A model generated the notes under the pieces. The model was not told the origin of the DNA. It worked only from the letters and a program-made list of their open reading frames with translations, and searched no databases. Below, piece by piece: positions 5,822 to 13,339 of a stretch of DNA of 13,339 bases; the first letter of the stretch is position 1, and the number at the start of each line of letters is the position of its first letter. The translations under genes were made by a program, and so were the position numbers. The DNA comes from Lachnospiraceae bacterium UBA3801. GTDB taxonomy: Bacteria > Bacillota > Clostridia > Lachnospirales > Lachnospiraceae. Location: assembly GCA_002368685.1 (NCBI GenBank), contig DFEN01000100.1, positions 1 through 13,339 of the forward strand, read 5' to 3'.

Positions 5822-8800
5822 ATGAGATCTACGAAAGCAAGAAAGATTATATCCATACTTATCATTTTCCTTATGATAATTACAACTGGATATAACAATG
5901 CTGCTTTTGCTGCTGAGACAGACACAACAACCGGCATAGCAACAGCAACAGATGCGCAGGAAAATGAATCCGAAAATCTAGAGGAGGTAACTGAGGAGTC
6001 AGTCACAGATGAATCTATATCTGATGAAGATACAGCAACAGATACAGATGCACTCGAAGAAAATGGTATATTCAATTATGCCGTTATCGAAGCTGATTAT
6101 GTGACCGCACCTAGCAGTCAGTATATCCTGGTTGATATCAGTGATACTACTGATGTAATAGAGTCAGCTACACTCAACTATACTAATTTAAATAATGGTA
6201 ATACCTACAAAACAGGAGCTACCATCATTCAGGATACAGCTATCGTATTCGACCCTTACTTCTCGGCTGGACAGGCTGGTGAGTACAAGGTGGATAGCGT
6301 TGAATACTATGTCGAAGAAACCAAGTACGAAATTATCTTCGATGAAATCGGTGCAGACCTGAGATTCGGTGTTAACGAAGAAGTTGATGTAGATCCACTT
6401 CTTTGGATTGTTGATGAAGATCGTTCGGAGGCTGATGCAGTACCAGTAGAGGATGTAACAAATAAAGACTTCCAGAAGCTGGACGAAGGTGACTTCATCA
6501 AGATCGAGCTAGATAGCGAGGAAGACATTCAGAACCTTGAGGACGGAAACTACGATGCTCTTACAGGTGATGATTCAGCTTCTATCGAATCAGATTCCCT
6601 TGTAGCTCAGGCAGAGACAGTTAAAGAGCTGGATAGCGAGACTGGTCTTTCAATGTCAACAAATGAGTTCTCAACACTTGGTGCCACAAACAAAAATAGA
6701 AAAGCCTACGTAATTGTTCTTGACCCAGGACATGGACAGAACGGTGGTAAAGATACTGGAGCTTGCGCAAATGGATTAGTAGAGAGAGATATCAACCTTA
6801 AGATAGCTCTAGCATGTCGGGATGCTCTAGCTTCATATAATAATGTTACTATTTATATGACTAGAACAACTTCCGTTTCCTCCTACTCACTTTCTGGTTT
6901 AACAAGTTTTGCGCAAAGCAAAAATGCAGATTATTTAATAAGTTTTCACAATAATTGGGTAGCCAATTCTTCAACTAGAGGCTCTCTAATATGTGTACCT
7001 AATAGGAATTATAATTCATACGTATATAATGAAACTCAAGTATTAGGAAACAAAATTCTTGAGCAACTTTGTGCATTAGGTTTAAATAACAAAGGTTTTT
7101 TATACCGAGATTATCCATATGATCCAGACGATCCATCCGCTGACAAATATCCCGATGGTTCAAAAGCGGATTATTATGCAATTGTCAGAAACGGTAAAAA
7201 AGCAGGGATTCCATCTATTATTATCGAACACGCTTTTATGTCTAACATTTCTGATGTAACAGAATACTTAAACTCAGACGCCAAATTAACAGCTCTTGGA
7301 CAGGCGGATGCCAGAGGAATAGCAAATGCTCTTGGCTTATCAAATAGCGGTCCAATAACAATATATAAAGGAACTGATTATTCACCAGTTTACAATAAGG
7401 ATTATTACCTTGCAGCAAACCCTGATGTTAAAAATGCTTTTGGAGGAAATGAACTTCAAACATTTATGCATTTTATAAATTTCGGAATGAAGGAAGGTAG
7501 ACGAGCTAGTGCATCCTTTGATGTTAATTATTATAAGAACAGATACGGCGACCTAAGAAATGCATATGGTTCTAATCTGAAATCTTACTATTTACATTAC
7601 CTAAACTATGGTAAGAAGGAAGGCCGTGTAGCTACAGATGGTAAGAATACCATTACAGTTCCTACATCAAGTTCTTCAACACCAGCTGCATCAAGCACAA
7701 CAACTACAAAAGCTAACTATGCAACTACACTTAATGGTATCAACTATAGTGCAGTATATGATTATAATTACTATATTAATAAATATGGTGATTTGAAGAA
7801 AGCTTTCGGAACAAACGACAAAGCAACTCTTCAGCACTTCGTAACATATGGTATGAACGAGGGTCGTCAGGCTAGCGCAAGCTTTAATGTCACAACTTAT
7901 AAGAATAGATATGGTGACCTGAGAAATGCCTTCGGTAATAACTTAAAAGCATACTATTTACACTATATCAATTACGGTAAGAGAGAAGGAAGAAATGCTA
8001 CAGGTACAGCTGTTGCACCTGCTGCTTCAACTAGTACAACAAGCTCTACTTCATATGCGACAACACTAAATGGTATCAACTACAGTGCAGTATATGACTT
8101 TAACTACTATATAAATAAATACGGTGACTTAAAGAGAGCATTCGGCACTGATGATAAAGCAACTCTTCAGCACTTCGTAACTTATGGTATGAATGAAGGC
8201 CGTCAGGCTAGCCCAGCCTTCAATGTTACATCCTACAAGAATAGATATGGCGATCTGAGAAATGCCTTCGGTAATGATACAAAAGCATATTACCTGCACT
8301 ACATTAACTACGGTAAGAGAGAAGGCAGAGATGCTACAGGAAATGCTTCTGCTCCAGCAAGCACAGCACAAAAGAGTTCAACAAGCGCATCAAGTTCTTC
8401 TTCAAGCAAAACTACAGTTTATAACGGTGTAAATTATAGTGATGTATATAACTTCGATTACTATATAAATAAGTATGGCGATCTGAAGAGAGCCTTCGGA
8501 AATAATGATCAGGCTGCTATTCAGCACTTTGTAACATACGGTATGAAGGAAGGTCGTCAGGCTAGTGCAAACTTCGATGTAATATCATATAAGAATAGAT
8601 ATGGTGATCTTAGAAATGCATATGGAAGCAACCTTCCAATGTACTATATGCACTATATCAAGTATGGTAAGAGAGAAAATCGTGTAGCTACTCCAGGAAG
8701 TACTCCTGCAGCATCAACAACAGTTAATACAACTACACCAACAACATCTTCTAACCTTACTCCAATCATGGGTACATCTAAAACAAATGTAGCCCAGATG

Positions 8801-9283
8801 GTTAGATACTTTAATGCAAATGCACCATACCCTGCATTCTATAAGAATTCAGATGCTCCTACTATTCAGGCCTTCTGTCAAATCTATTATGAAGAGGCAG
8901 CTGCTGAGGGAGTTAGAGCAGAGGTAGCCTTTGCGCAGGCTATGAAAGAAACCGGATTCCTAAGATTCGGCGGTTCTGTAAGTATTACACAGTACAACTT
9001 CGCAGGACTTGGAGCAACAGGAAATGGTGTTTCAGGAAACGGATTTGGTTCAGTTAGAAATGGTGTTAGAGCTCAGATACAGCACTTAAAGGCATACGGA
9101 AGTACAGCACCTCTTAACAAGACTTGTGTAGATGTGAGATTCCAGTATGTTAAGAGAGGCACATGTCCATGTGTTGAGAACCTCGGAATCAACGAAGATC
9201 CTGTAGGTATCGGCTGGGCAACAGCTAAGAACTATGGATATAGCGTAGTAAACGACTACATGAATAAGCTCCTTACAAAGTAA
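5822..9283 (+). CDS. Secreted bifunctional autolysin: Amidase_3, four repeat modules, GH73 glucosaminidase
   Basis: This is a predicted secreted peptidoglycan hydrolase of 1153 residues. Residues 1-30 form a signal peptide (basic start, ISILIIFLMII core, likely cleavage after AFA). An acidic Thr/Glu/Asp stretch follows, then a beta-rich segment of unknown family (about 83-187) and a second acidic region. An Amidase_3 domain (N-acetylmuramoyl-L-alanine amidase, about 296-506) has zinc ligands H304 in LDPGHG, E321 in ERDINLK and H376 in ISFHNN, plus catalytic E469. Four 83-residue modules (520-954) are spaced by Ser/Thr/Ala linkers. The C-terminus is a GH73-like glucosaminidase with putative acid E1043 in MKETGFLRFGG and the YNFAGLGATG motif. 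The architecture recalls staphylococcal Atl with different repeats, so a role in cell separation or wall turnover is inferred. The gene is transcribed alone, with its own promoter and terminator. GC content drops within the amidase part. Confidence 0.9.
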   Translation: MRSTKARKIISILIIFLMIITTGYNNAAFAAETDTTTGIATATDAQENESENLEEVTEESVTDESISDEDTATDTDALEENGIFNYAVIEADYVTAPSSQYILVDISDTTDVIESATLNYTNLNNGNTYKTGATIIQDTAIVFDPYFSAGQAGEYKVDSVEYYVEETKYEIIFDEIGADLRFGVNEEVDVDPLLWIVDEDRSEADAVPVEDVTNKDFQKLDEGDFIKIELDSEEDIQNLEDGNYDALTGDDSASIESDSLVAQAETVKELDSETGLSMSTNEFSTLGATNKNRKAYVIVLDPGHGQNGGKDTGACANGLVERDINLKIALACRDALASYNNVTIYMTRTTSVSSYSLSGLTSFAQSKNADYLISFHNNWVANSSTRGSLICVPNRNYNSYVYNETQVLGNKILEQLCALGLNNKGFLYRDYPYDPDDPSADKYPDGSKADYYAIVRNGKKAGIPSIIIEHAFMSNISDVTEYLNSDAKLTALGQADARGIANALGLSNSGPITIYKGTDYSPVYNKDYYLAANPDVKNAFGGNELQTFMHFINFGMKEGRRASASFDVNYYKNRYGDLRNAYGSNLKSYYLHYLNYGKKEGRVATDGKNTITVPTSSSSTPAASSTTTTKANYATTLNGINYSAVYDYNYYINKYGDLKKAFGTNDKATLQHFVTYGMNEGRQASASFNVTTYKNRYGDLRNAFGNNLKAYYLHYINYGKREGRNATGTAVAPAASTSTTSSTSYATTLNGINYSAVYDFNYYINKYGDLKRAFGTDDKATLQHFVTYGMNEGRQASPAFNVTSYKNRYGDLRNAFGNDTKAYYLHYINYGKREGRDATGNASAPASTAQKSSTSASSSSSSKTTVYNGVNYSDVYNFDYYINKYGDLKRAFGNNDQAAIQHFVTYGMKEGRQASANFDVISYKNRYGDLRNAYGSNLPMYYMHYIKYGKRENRVATPGSTPAASTTVNTTTPTTSSNLTPIMGTSKTNVAQMVRYFNANAPYPAFYKNSDAPTIQAFCQIYYEEAAAEGVRAEVAFAQAMKETGFLRFGGSVSITQYNFAGLGATGNGVSGNGFGSVRNGVRAQIQHLKAYGSTAPLNKTCVDVRFQYVKRGTCPCVENLGINEDPVGIGWATAKNYGYSVVNDYMNKLLTK
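7379..8683 (+). repeat. Four 83-residue repeat modules, eight half-repeats, within the autolysin
   Basis: The modules occupy 7379-7627, 7745-7993, 8081-8329 and 8435-8683, each exactly 249 bases. Each is a pair of half-repeats of about 40 residues: A (YDxNYYINKYGDLK, then HFVTYGMNEGR) and B (FNVTSYKNRYGDLR, then HYINYGKREGR). Modules 2 and 3 are nearly identical in protein and close in DNA; module 1 is the most diverged (YYLAANPDVKNAFG). Linkers are 39, 29 and 35 residues, rich in Ser, Thr and Ala. Repeats of the pattern YY...DL..A.G...HF..G..EGR occur in other secreted bacterial proteins, but I know no proven function. Wall or glycan binding is the obvious guess. Confidence 0.85.
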
Positions 9284-9322
9284 GACGAGCACTGATTCAT
9301 CAGCAAAATCTAAAAGCATAAT

Positions 9323-9370
9323 AAAAGGAAGTTCGGATTTGAGATTACTCAGATTCGAACTTCCTTTTTT
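9323..9370. terminator. Strong hairpin terminator between convergent units
   Basis: AAAAGGAAGTTCG pairs with CGAACTTCCTTTT, and the arms continue inward (GATTTGAG against CTCAGATT, with wobbles) to an ATTA loop, giving a long stem. On the plus strand it ends in six T residues and closes the autolysin gene. On the minus strand only a four-T run follows, so it may also stop the Hsp70 unit, though more weakly. The rest of 9284-9416 shows no gene. Confidence 0.9.
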
Positions 9371-9416
9371 ATATTCTATATCTTTTATTTAGTAAATTCT
9401 ATTCTACTTTTGCAGC

Positions 9417-11108
9417 TTACTCATTCTCCCACTTATCCAGGAAATCTTTCAGCTTCTCACGTTCTTTCTCAATGATTCTTTTATCCTGCGAACCAAGAGC
9501 CAGCTCGAACTTTCTGACCTCATTCTCGAGAACCTCACGGTCGATTCCAAGAGCCTCTTCATATAGTCTCTCAGCCCGAAGCAGGATAAGCTTGTTAGCT
9601 TCCTGCTCTCTTGGTGGAACCTTCAGATATGCCAGCTCCTTGAAACGCTCCTCTATCTCTTCGTCAGTCATTTCAGTATACTGACCCTTTATAATCTTAC
9701 GATACTTCTTATCAGTAGATATTACCCTTGCTTCCACCTCCAGGATAGAGTTGATATCATAAGTATAAGTAACATCTACAGATTCTTCTCCAGCCTTTCT
9801 CTGTGGAACCTCTATCTCCAGAACTCCCAGTTCCAGGTTATTATCTGCCAGTCTACTCTCACCCTGCAGAACCCTTATACTAATCTTCGACTGATTATCA
9901 TGAATCGTATAGAATCTATCCGTTCTACTTGCAGGAATGATAGTATTCCTCTCAATTATTGGGCAGTAATGACCGCTCTCCTTGAAGCCATTCCCAAGAT
10001 CAACAACGACCTCGGTTCCAAGAGTGAATGGGCATACATCTGTAAGGACTACCTCCTTGATAGATTCCTTTCTCTCCTTCATAGCCGCCTGAATAGCCGC
10101 CCCAAGTGCAACCGCCTCATCAGGATTTATGCTTGTATCCGGAAATGTGTGGAACATCTTACTTACGAAGCTTCTAACGCCTGCAAGTCTTGTACCTCCA
10201 CCTACAAGAACTATTTTATTAATATCTGTAAGCTTAAGCTTAGCATCTCCAAGTGCCCTCTTAACAGGCACTCTTATTCTATCGTACAGCTCCTCACAGG
10301 CCTTATCATAGTCTGCATAGGATAGTTCCATAGTTACTTCCTTATCCCCCACCTTACAGCGCATGGTTGATGAACCATCATCTGAAAGCTCCAGCTTGCA
10401 CTGTTCAGCAGCCTTATGAATCAGAGCAACCTCTCTATAGGTCAGTCCATCCTTAGCTATGTCCGGATTCTTCTTATAGAACATATCCTCAATAACTTGA
10501 GTGAAGTCCTCTCCACCTAGATAGTTATCTCCGGCTACAGCACGAACCTCAAGGATAGGTGGGAAATAATCCAGAATAGATACGTCCAGCGTTCCACCAC
10601 CCAGGTCGAATACAAGATTCTTAGCAGGCTTATCATCATTATATAAGCCATACGCAATAGCAGCTGCTGTTGGCTCACTGATGATTCTCTCAACCTTCAG
10701 TCCTGCCAGCTCGCCCGCTCGCTTAGTAGCCTTTCTACGCATATCATTAAAATATGCCGGTACACTTATAACCGCTTCCTCAACTGGCTCGCCAAGGAAT
10801 TCCTCAGCATCCTCCTTGAGAGAGCGAAGCACCAGTGATGAGAGTTCCTCGGCAGTAAACTCCTTACCGGCAAGGTTATATTTCTTATCACTTCCCATAT
10901 CTCTTTTGAAAACCGCCGCACTGGACTCAGGGTAGAGTCTCATTCTCTCCTGCGCCGTTTTTCCAACATATACAGTTTCATTTTCGTCGATGCTGACCAC
11001 CGAAGGAGTCAGCCTCTCTCCCAGTCTATTCGGTATGATCTTAGGACCCTCATCCGTATAGTACGCCACGAGACTATTCGTGGTTCCCAGGTCTATTCCT
11101 ATAATCAT
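9417..11108 (-). CDS. HscC-like Hsp70 family chaperone
   Basis: This is an ATP-driven cytoplasmic chaperone of the Hsp70 family. The 563 residues are shorter than DnaK (about 610-640) and close to HscC (about 556). ATPase motifs are intact: GIDLGTTNS (phosphate 1), K68 (equivalent of DnaK K70), ISEPTAAAIAYGL, FDLGGGTLDVS with T173 (phosphate 2) and VLVGGGTRLAGV (adenosine). The linker reads EVVLTDVCPFTLG instead of the hydrophobic DnaK VLLLDVTPL, a feature of HscC-type proteins. A beta substrate-binding domain with SRTDRFYT and VLQGES follows, then a short charged helical lid and no DnaK-type C-terminal tail. The ATG comes 2 bases after the upstream TPR gene stops, and its GGAGG lies within that gene's last codons, so translation is probably coupled. 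No grpE, dnaJ or hrcA is next to it, which argues against this being the main DnaK. Confidence 0.9.
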   Translation of the reverse strand: MIIGIDLGTTNSLVAYYTDEGPKIIPNRLGERLTPSVVSIDENETVYVGKTAQERMRLYPESSAAVFKRDMGSDKKYNLAGKEFTAEELSSLVLRSLKEDAEEFLGEPVEEAVISVPAYFNDMRRKATKRAGELAGLKVERIISEPTAAAIAYGLYNDDKPAKNLVFDLGGGTLDVSILDYFPPILEVRAVAGDNYLGGEDFTQVIEDMFYKKNPDIAKDGLTYREVALIHKAAEQCKLELSDDGSSTMRCKVGDKEVTMELSYADYDKACEELYDRIRVPVKRALGDAKLKLTDINKIVLVGGGTRLAGVRSFVSKMFHTFPDTSINPDEAVALGAAIQAAMKERKESIKEVVLTDVCPFTLGTEVVVDLGNGFKESGHYCPIIERNTIIPASRTDRFYTIHDNQSKISIRVLQGESRLADNNLELGVLEIEVPQRKAGEESVDVTYTYDINSILEVEARVISTDKKYRKIIKGQYTEMTDEEIEERFKELAYLKVPPREQEANKLILLRAERLYEEALGIDREVLENEVRKFELALGSQDKRIIEKEREKLKDFLDKWENE

Positions 11109-11110
11109 TT

Positions 11111-13339
11111 CTAGTCCTCCACAACTCCAGCTAATTCTCTTAGAGCCATATAGATTTCAACGTCTTGATTTGATTGTCTCCTAGCCAGCTTGTACAGCTC
11201 TATTGCCTTCGGAGTATCTCCAGCAAGCTCTGCCATTCTGGCCTGCGCTAGTATTTTATCATAACACTCACTATAATTGCAAAAATCACATGGCGGAATC
11301 TGTGAGCAGGTTTCTACATATTTAAATGCCTCTTCCGCCTTACCCATGAAGAAATATATCATTCCCAGGTCACTTATTCTAAGTGGTGCGCACTGGGGGA
11401 ATCTTGCATAGCTCTCTACGTCACCATATCCGCGTCTATAGCATTCCAGTGCCCTCTCACCAAGCTCAGCAGCCACTTCCTTAAGTCCATAAGCATAACA
11501 AGCACCGGCGAAGTATCTGTACATTTCGCCCAGCTCGCGAAGTGGAGTCCTCTCATTTACATAGTCTTCTGGCTTCGCAATCTTTGAGGCATTCTTTGGC
11601 TTGCGAACAAGACCCACCAGCTTGCTCTTCATATTGATAATAGACTCTTTGCCCTCTTCAATATGGAAACGGATACATTTCTCAAAATATGTTATAGACA
11701 GCTTATAGTTTCTTTCATCATTCAGATAATAGTCTGCCAGCGCTCTATAAACCTCAGCATGAACCTTTCTGAGGTTGCCCTTTACATGAACGTCAACGGT
11801 CAAATCATCATATCTGTTTGTCGCCAAAAACTCATTCATCTGCTTGCGTCTTCTATCCGCTTCTGATTCATTTCCGGCCAAATGTCCCAGACCAATAAGC
11901 CTTATATAGTTCTTTACAATATTAACGTCGTACCATCTGTTATTTGTATTTGCACGCTGCTCCTTGAGATAAACATCTATTTCCTCATAAAGCTTAGTTG
12001 CCTCATAAAAATTCCTAGCCCTGGTATAAAGCCTTGCGAGAGTCTGTCTTCTTGAGAGCGTATTGCCAAAGATTTCTATACACTTATTAACATACTCTAT
12101 AGCCTTCTCGAAGTCTCCTATACACTCAAGGGTTTTAGCCATATTCATGAATGGAGTAGGAGTTTCCCCCTCTTCCATCACCTCTATCGCCTTACCAAAC
12201 CACTCAAGCGCTTCCTTATATCTGCGAGTCTTAAGCATGCATAGACCAACGGCATTATTGGCATAGGTATTATCCTCTTTAAACTCAACCGCCTTACGAG
12301 CATCCTCCTCAGCTTTGCCGAGTTCATATCCATCCAGATAAAGCAGCGCACGCTCTATTCTATAATAGTCATCATCTATTATTTCGAGCTGCTTCGTAGC
12401 ATATTTAACAGCCTCCCCATATGCATCCCAGTCCTCATTATCATTGTATCTATTTACCAGGATTTCCATCATCCTATTACAAACAACTCTATGCTGAGGA
12501 TCCAACTCATGACATTTCTTATATTGTTTAAATGCCTCACTATCTCTTCTGCTTCTCTTCAGATATTCGCCATACTCATAGAAAACCTGAGCATCCTCCG
12601 GGAAGAGTCCCATCATTTCCTCATATACAGGATCCGCACTTTCACCAGAGAATTCTTCCAGATCAGTTTTTATCCAAAGGAGTCTCTTGTTCTTTGAATC
12701 GATCTTCATTCCCTTTTCCATATATTCTCTGGCTACATCCAGCTTAGTTCTCCTGCCCTCTTCATTTCTCTCATTCATATAGAACGAAGCTATATCGGCA
12801 TAGAATTCAACCAGGTCATCGATGTCCGTATCTTCCTTCTCGATGTTCTCAGCTATTTTGACATAGAGCTTCTCTGCTTCTTCATTCTCGCCCTGTCTCT
12901 CGTACATTCTAGCCTTAACAGCATCCAGCTTGTCACTCTTTATTTCATATTCCGCAGCCTTATCAAATACAGACTGAGCATCGCTGTACTGCTCGTATAT
13001 ACAGAACACCCTAGCAGCATATACGTATGCATTTGCATACTGAGGGAAATCCTTAATGATGTTATAGTAATCATCGATTACGAGCTGGGCATTTCTAAGC
13101 TCATGAGCAGTTTCCTGTCTATGAATATAGGCTGGTACGCAATGATCTATAGCAGCGATCATGTCATCCCATACATCCATAGCCTCCTGATATCTGCCTC
13201 TTTCCTTGAGGAACTTTCCGTAGTTCTCCTCGTAGAACATTCTCTCATTAATGTCTCTATTATCCTTCTTAGCATCTTCGACAGCCATACTGTAGTACTT
13301 TTCTGCCACATCTTCACGTCCAAGCTTATCCTTGCAAAG
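11111..13339 (-). CDS. Tetratricopeptide-repeat protein, N-terminus outside the window
   Basis: At least 742 codons are open. The frame continues without a stop past the GTG at 13307-13309 to the right edge (reading LCKDKLGREDVAEKYY), so the true start is not in view. The whole visible length is helical TPR-type pairs, for example YVYAARVFCIYEQYSDAQSV, VFYEYGEYLKRSRRDSEAF, NNAVGLCMLKTRRYKEALEW and LGMIYFFMGKAEEAFKYVE; no signal peptide or membrane segment is visible. Near the C-terminus is a cysteine cluster C-x5-C-x2-C-x4-C (11264-11308). It is the gene immediately before the Hsp70 and probably cotranslated with it. TPR proteins often hold Hsp70s or clients, so a co-chaperone role is likely. 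A J-domain at the missing N-terminus is possible but unseen. Confidence 0.85.
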   Translation of the reverse strand, partial: LCKDKLGREDVAEKYYSMAVEDAKKDNRDINERMFYEENYGKFLKERGRYQEAMDVWDDMIAAIDHCVPAYIHRQETAHELRNAQLVIDDYYNIIKDFPQYANAYVYAARVFCIYEQYSDAQSVFDKAAEYEIKSDKLDAVKARMYERQGENEEAEKLYVKIAENIEKEDTDIDDLVEFYADIASFYMNERNEEGRRTKLDVAREYMEKGMKIDSKNKRLLWIKTDLEEFSGESADPVYEEMMGLFPEDAQVFYEYGEYLKRSRRDSEAFKQYKKCHELDPQHRVVCNRMMEILVNRYNDNEDWDAYGEAVKYATKQLEIIDDDYYRIERALLYLDGYELGKAEEDARKAVEFKEDNTYANNAVGLCMLKTRRYKEALEWFGKAIEVMEEGETPTPFMNMAKTLECIGDFEKAIEYVNKCIEIFGNTLSRRQTLARLYTRARNFYEATKLYEEIDVYLKEQRANTNNRWYDVNIVKNYIRLIGLGHLAGNESEADRRRKQMNEFLATNRYDDLTVDVHVKGNLRKVHAEVYRALADYYLNDERNYKLSITYFEKCIRFHIEEGKESIINMKSKLVGLVRKPKNASKIAKPEDYVNERTPLRELGEMYRYFAGACYAYGLKEVAAELGERALECYRRGYGDVESYARFPQCAPLRISDLGMIYFFMGKAEEAFKYVETCSQIPPCDFCNYSECYDKILAQARMAELAGDTPKAIELYKLARRQSNQDVEIYMALRELAGVVED

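Noticed and set aside
5797..6075. Minus-strand Ser-rich reading frame overlapping the autolysin start
   Set aside because: It is the complement of the acidic, Thr-rich autolysin N-terminus; such repetitive composition opens the opposite strand by chance.
7379..8683. CRISPR-like or tandem DNA array
   Set aside because: The periodicity is a protein-level 83-residue repeat in one reading frame; units are diverged at third positions and there are no short identical repeats with unique spacers.
9900..10325. A 141-codon plus-strand reading frame
   Set aside because: It lies wholly antisense to the Hsp70 ATPase and substrate-binding region, has no ribosome binding site or recognisable protein features, and a second overlapping frame is also open there.
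9417..11108. Housekeeping DnaK
   Set aside because: The protein is too short at the C-terminus, has a DVCPFTLG linker, and lacks grpE, dnaJ or hrcA neighbours; an HscC-like protein fits better.
13307..13309. GTG as the start of the TPR protein
   Set aside because: The frame stays open to the window edge with protein-like sequence, and no ribosome binding site precedes this GTG.

Overview
The window looks like chromosomal DNA from a low-GC Gram-positive anaerobe of the Clostridia, most likely the Lachnospiraceae (Butyrivibrio, Roseburia or Eubacterium-like). The grounds are a tRNA-Trp T-box leader in front of a trp operon, strong AGGAGG-type ribosome binding sites, sigma-A-type promoters, and a very large secreted wall hydrolase carrying wall-type repeats. 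Placement at genus level is inference.

Region 1 (1-5590, minus strand) is the tryptophan operon. It reads from right to left: promoter, a long T-box leader, trpE, trpG, trpD, trpC and then trpB, which is cut by the left window edge. No trpF lies between trpC and trpB, where it often sits. That gap instead holds a small hairpin sequence resembling a dispersed repeat. The T-box leader has a textbook terminator/antiterminator pair, and its antiterminator bulge matches the acceptor end expected for tRNA-Trp. The operon is therefore predicted to be transcribed when uncharged tRNA-Trp accumulates.

Region 2 (about 5590-5821) is an AT-rich divergent control region. It carries the trp promoter on the minus strand. 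On the plus strand it carries a promoter preceded by a perfect tandem TGTAAC-N5-TGTAAC element, which matches the published WalR/YycF consensus.

Region 3 (5822-9370, plus strand) is one 1153-residue secreted, probably bifunctional peptidoglycan hydrolase. It has a signal peptide, an acidic stretch, a domain of unknown fold, an Amidase_3 zinc amidase with all four expected active-site residues, four 83-residue repeat modules joined by Ser/Thr/Ala-rich linkers, and a C-terminal GH73-type glucosaminidase. A strong hairpin terminator between the convergent transcription units closes it.

Region 4 (9417-13339, minus strand) is a two-gene unit: a long TPR protein that runs off the right edge, followed two bases later by a short HscC-like Hsp70. 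The tight coupling suggests they work together, with the TPR protein (perhaps with a J-domain outside the window) acting as co-chaperone or client adaptor.

No mobile elements, CRISPR arrays, tRNA or rRNA genes were seen. The least ordinary parts are the autolysin with its repeats and WalR-like site, the possible second terminator in the trp leader, and the TPR-Hsp70 pair.
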